From positions 1 through 7,529 of the forward strand of contig MVRP01000195.1 of NCBI GenBank assembly GCA_002067405.1: 7,529 bases of DNA, in the 5' to 3' direction. This DNA comes from Syntrophorhabdaceae bacterium PtaU1.Bin034. GTDB taxonomy: Bacteria; Desulfobacterota_G; Syntrophorhabdia; Syntrophorhabdales; WCHB1-27. The notes below the pieces were generated by a model. That model ran no database searches. It was not told the DNA's origin and was given only the letters and a program-made list of their open reading frames with translations. The translations under genes and the position numbers were made by a program. This document shows, piece by piece, positions 6,653 through 7,529 of the stretch (within the stretch, counting starts at the first letter, position 1; every line of letters begins with the position of its first letter).

Positions 6653-6734
6653 AATGACTGACCTCCTTATTGAAGACGGTGAAGCACCGGAGCGGCAAAC
6701 AGCAAAACGGTAAAGACCGACTGATGCTTTTCAT
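6645..6734 (-). CDS. Putative 29-aa small ORF bridging two operon genes
   Basis: Starting at ATG 6734-6732, with GAGGTG just upstream, a 29-residue reading begins MKSISRSLPFCCLPLRCF and ends at TAG 6647-6645. It starts 8 nt after the stop of the 71-aa gene and overlaps the start of the 97-aa gene by 8 nt, the geometry of translational coupling. The product would be basic, hydrophobic and rich in Cys. The evidence is arrangement and ribosome site only; it is too short for codon statistics and may be untranslated. Confidence 0.3.
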   Translation of the reverse strand: MKSISRSLPFCCLPLRCFTVFNKEVSHYG

Positions 6735-6742
6735 GGGTCACC

Positions 6743-6958
6743 TCAAATTTTGTCCTGTGCCTTTTCGATGATCTCCGCCAGTATCATAAAGCTTTCATTG
6801 TTTGAAGCCGTAGCCTGCCGAATGAGGAGATCCGTAAACGACACACCCTGGGAGTTGACCCATGCCTTATGTGGCTTGTCACCCGTCCCGAACACATGAC
6901 GCGCGACTTTCAGGCTGGAGTTCCATTGCTTTTTGCAGACGGGACATTTCACCTCCAT
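6743..6958 (-). CDS. Small C2H2-like zinc-finger protein, 71 aa
   Basis: A 71-residue protein opening with CPVC (5-8), then His21 and His30, giving C-X2-C-X12-H-X8-H. The first three ligands match C2H2 spacing; the gap to the last His is longer than the classical 3-5. The C-terminal half (about 40-71) is predicted helical and ends in an amphipathic stretch. A single zinc-bound nucleic-acid- or protein-binding module is the likely role, inferred from the motif only. The ATG at 6958 has AAGGAGG (complement of 6965-6971) at 6 nt spacing. It is the first gene of the minus-strand operon, so an autoregulatory or adaptor role is possible but unproven. No named family recognised. Confidence 0.7.
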   Translation of the reverse strand: MEVKCPVCKKQWNSSLKVARHVFGTGDKPHKAWVNSQGVSFTDLLIRQATASNNESFMILAEIIEKAQDKI

Positions 6959-6968
6959 GACGGACCTC

Positions 6969-6988
6969 CTTATCTCTTATCTCTTATC
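6969..6988. repeat. 7-bp tandem repeat upstream of the zinc-finger gene
   Basis: CTTATCT, CTTATCT and CTTATC stand in tandem. On the minus strand this reads as GATAAGA units running straight into the AAGGAGG ribosome site of the 71-aa gene. Copy-number change here would move the ribosome site relative to upstream elements and add purine-rich sequence to it. Confidence 0.6.
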
Positions 6989-7014
6989 GGGTGGCCGCCC
7001 CCATGCTCGGTTGC

Positions 7015-7046
7015 CACCCAGCCATAGCGAGCTCGGAGGCTGGGTG
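7015..7046. other. 9-bp inverted repeat with internal palindrome
   Basis: CACCCAGCC (7015-7023) and GGCTGGGTG (7038-7046) are perfectly complementary around a 14-nt loop that itself contains the palindrome CGAGCTCG (7028-7035). It lies upstream of the minus operon in the gene-free right end of the window and could be a miniature palindromic repeat or an RNA hairpin. Confidence 0.45.
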
Positions 7047-7099
7047 CCCGGCCCACCATTTCTGCGCGCCGTGCTCCGTTTGCGCCTCGGACATACGCA

Positions 7100-7124
7100 A
7101 GTATTGTCCTCGGCCAGCAATACT
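7100..7124. other. 7-bp inverted repeat
   Basis: AGTATTG (7100-7106) and CAATACT (7118-7124) form a perfect stem around an 11-nt loop. It is one of several hairpins in the 6959-7529 stretch, which carries no convincing gene. Confidence 0.35.
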
Positions 7125-7176
7125 CGCAGGACATCGCACCTGCATCGTTCCACTTCACATGGCGTCGTCCACCCGA

Positions 7177-7258
7177 GCCGGAATTGAACTTTATGGCTGC
7201 CAATTCCGGCATCATAGGATGCAGTTGCACAATTGGTTACGGTCGGCCTTAAGCCGAC
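7177..7258. other. Structured block with mutually exclusive stems
   Basis: GCCGGAATTG (7177-7186) and CAATTCCGGC (7201-7210) form a perfect 10-bp stem with a 14-nt loop. An alternative stem, CCAATT (7200-7205) with AATTGG (7231-7236), would break it. GCATC/GATGC (7209-7222) and GTCGGC/GCCGAC (7242-7258) add two more hairpins. The strand, and whether it is transcribed, are unknown. Frames on both strands cross it, but none has a ribosome site or a recognisable product. Confidence 0.4.
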
Positions 7259-7353
7259 AAAAGCGTTTTCTTTATGCTTATATCCTCTCAAGGGTGAAGA
7301 CTCTCTTTCCAGACCCGGAGAATCCCCTTCTCTCGCGAACATTGCAGGAACGT

Positions 7354-7510
7354 CCGGGGTCCCCGGCTGAAGCGGAGGGAACGGTGCGCGGTTGGCGCAC
7401 GCCGAGGACTGTCTGAGCGGTAAGCACGCCGGCGGCGTGCGGCGCGAGTTCCGGAGGCGAGTGGAAGGAGCTTCATTGTCCGGGTCGGACGTGGAGCATT
7501 CGTGAGCGAA
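7354..7510. repeat. Array of six consecutive short GC-rich hairpins
   Basis: In order: CCGGGG/CCCCGG (7354-7366), GTGCGC/GCGCAC (7384-7400), GCACGCC/GGCGTGC (7424-7440), GAAG/CTTC (7464-7474), GTCCG/CGGAC (7478-7490) and TTCG/CGAA (7499-7510). All have loops of 1-5 nt. The segment continues past the window end and has no credible ORF. It may be a palindromic repeat cluster or a structured RNA; which one cannot be settled here. Confidence 0.45.
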
Positions 7511-7529
7511 GAAGGGGTTCGCAGGGGCT

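Noticed and set aside
6991..7416. Plus-strand frame of 141 codons, with a minus-strand frame of 121 codons at 6977-7342
   Set aside because: The two overlap in a GC-rich hairpin region, neither has a ribosome site, and neither product resembles a protein I know.
1..7529. CRISPR array, tRNA, rRNA or transposase gene
   Set aside because: No regularly spaced direct repeats with spacers, no cloverleaf with a TTCRA arm, no rRNA-like stretch and no transposase motif seen on either strand.

Overview
The window is a GC-rich bacterial chromosome segment with strong AAGGAGG-type Shine-Dalgarno sequences and AT-rich control regions. The membrane glycosyltransferases point to a Gram-negative cell wall economy. 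A Desulfobacterota/deltaproteobacterial relative would fit the style of the sequence, but that is an inference from general look and not from a diagnostic marker.

Left part (1-2351): the 3' part of a GT39-like polytopic glycosyltransferase (+), cut by the window edge, overlaps tail-to-tail by 14 bp with a GT2 dolichyl-phosphate-mannose-synthase-like transferase (-). Family knowledge suggests that the GT2 enzyme loads sugar onto a polyprenyl phosphate and that GT-C enzymes use such lipid-linked sugars, so the two may be functionally linked.

Control region (2352-2601): an AT-rich island holds four copies of the 7-mer CGTTATA in inverted pairs. They lie inside a perfect 10-bp inverted repeat whose arms carry the -35 boxes of two face-to-face promoter candidates, one for each flanking gene.

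Middle (2580-5697, +): a TVP38/TMEM64 (DedA-like) membrane protein with no good ribosome site of its own but a 9-codon leader ORF in front. It is followed by a short-chain dehydrogenase/reductase whose catalytic tyrosine is phenylalanine, and then an intact aldehyde dehydrogenase. The last two probably form an operon handling an alcohol/aldehyde/acid conversion of unknown substrate.

Right part (5698-6958, -): after a hairpin-rich gap between convergent genes comes a compact minus-strand operon of small unrecognised proteins. In transcription order these are a 71-aa zinc-finger-like protein, a possible 29-aa peptide, a 97-aa His/Cys-rich protein, and a 157-aa protein with an N-terminal amphipathic helix and a predicted beta-rich core.

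Far right (6959-7529): no convincing gene. The stretch is unusually dense in short perfect inverted repeats, including six consecutive hairpins between 7354 and 7510.
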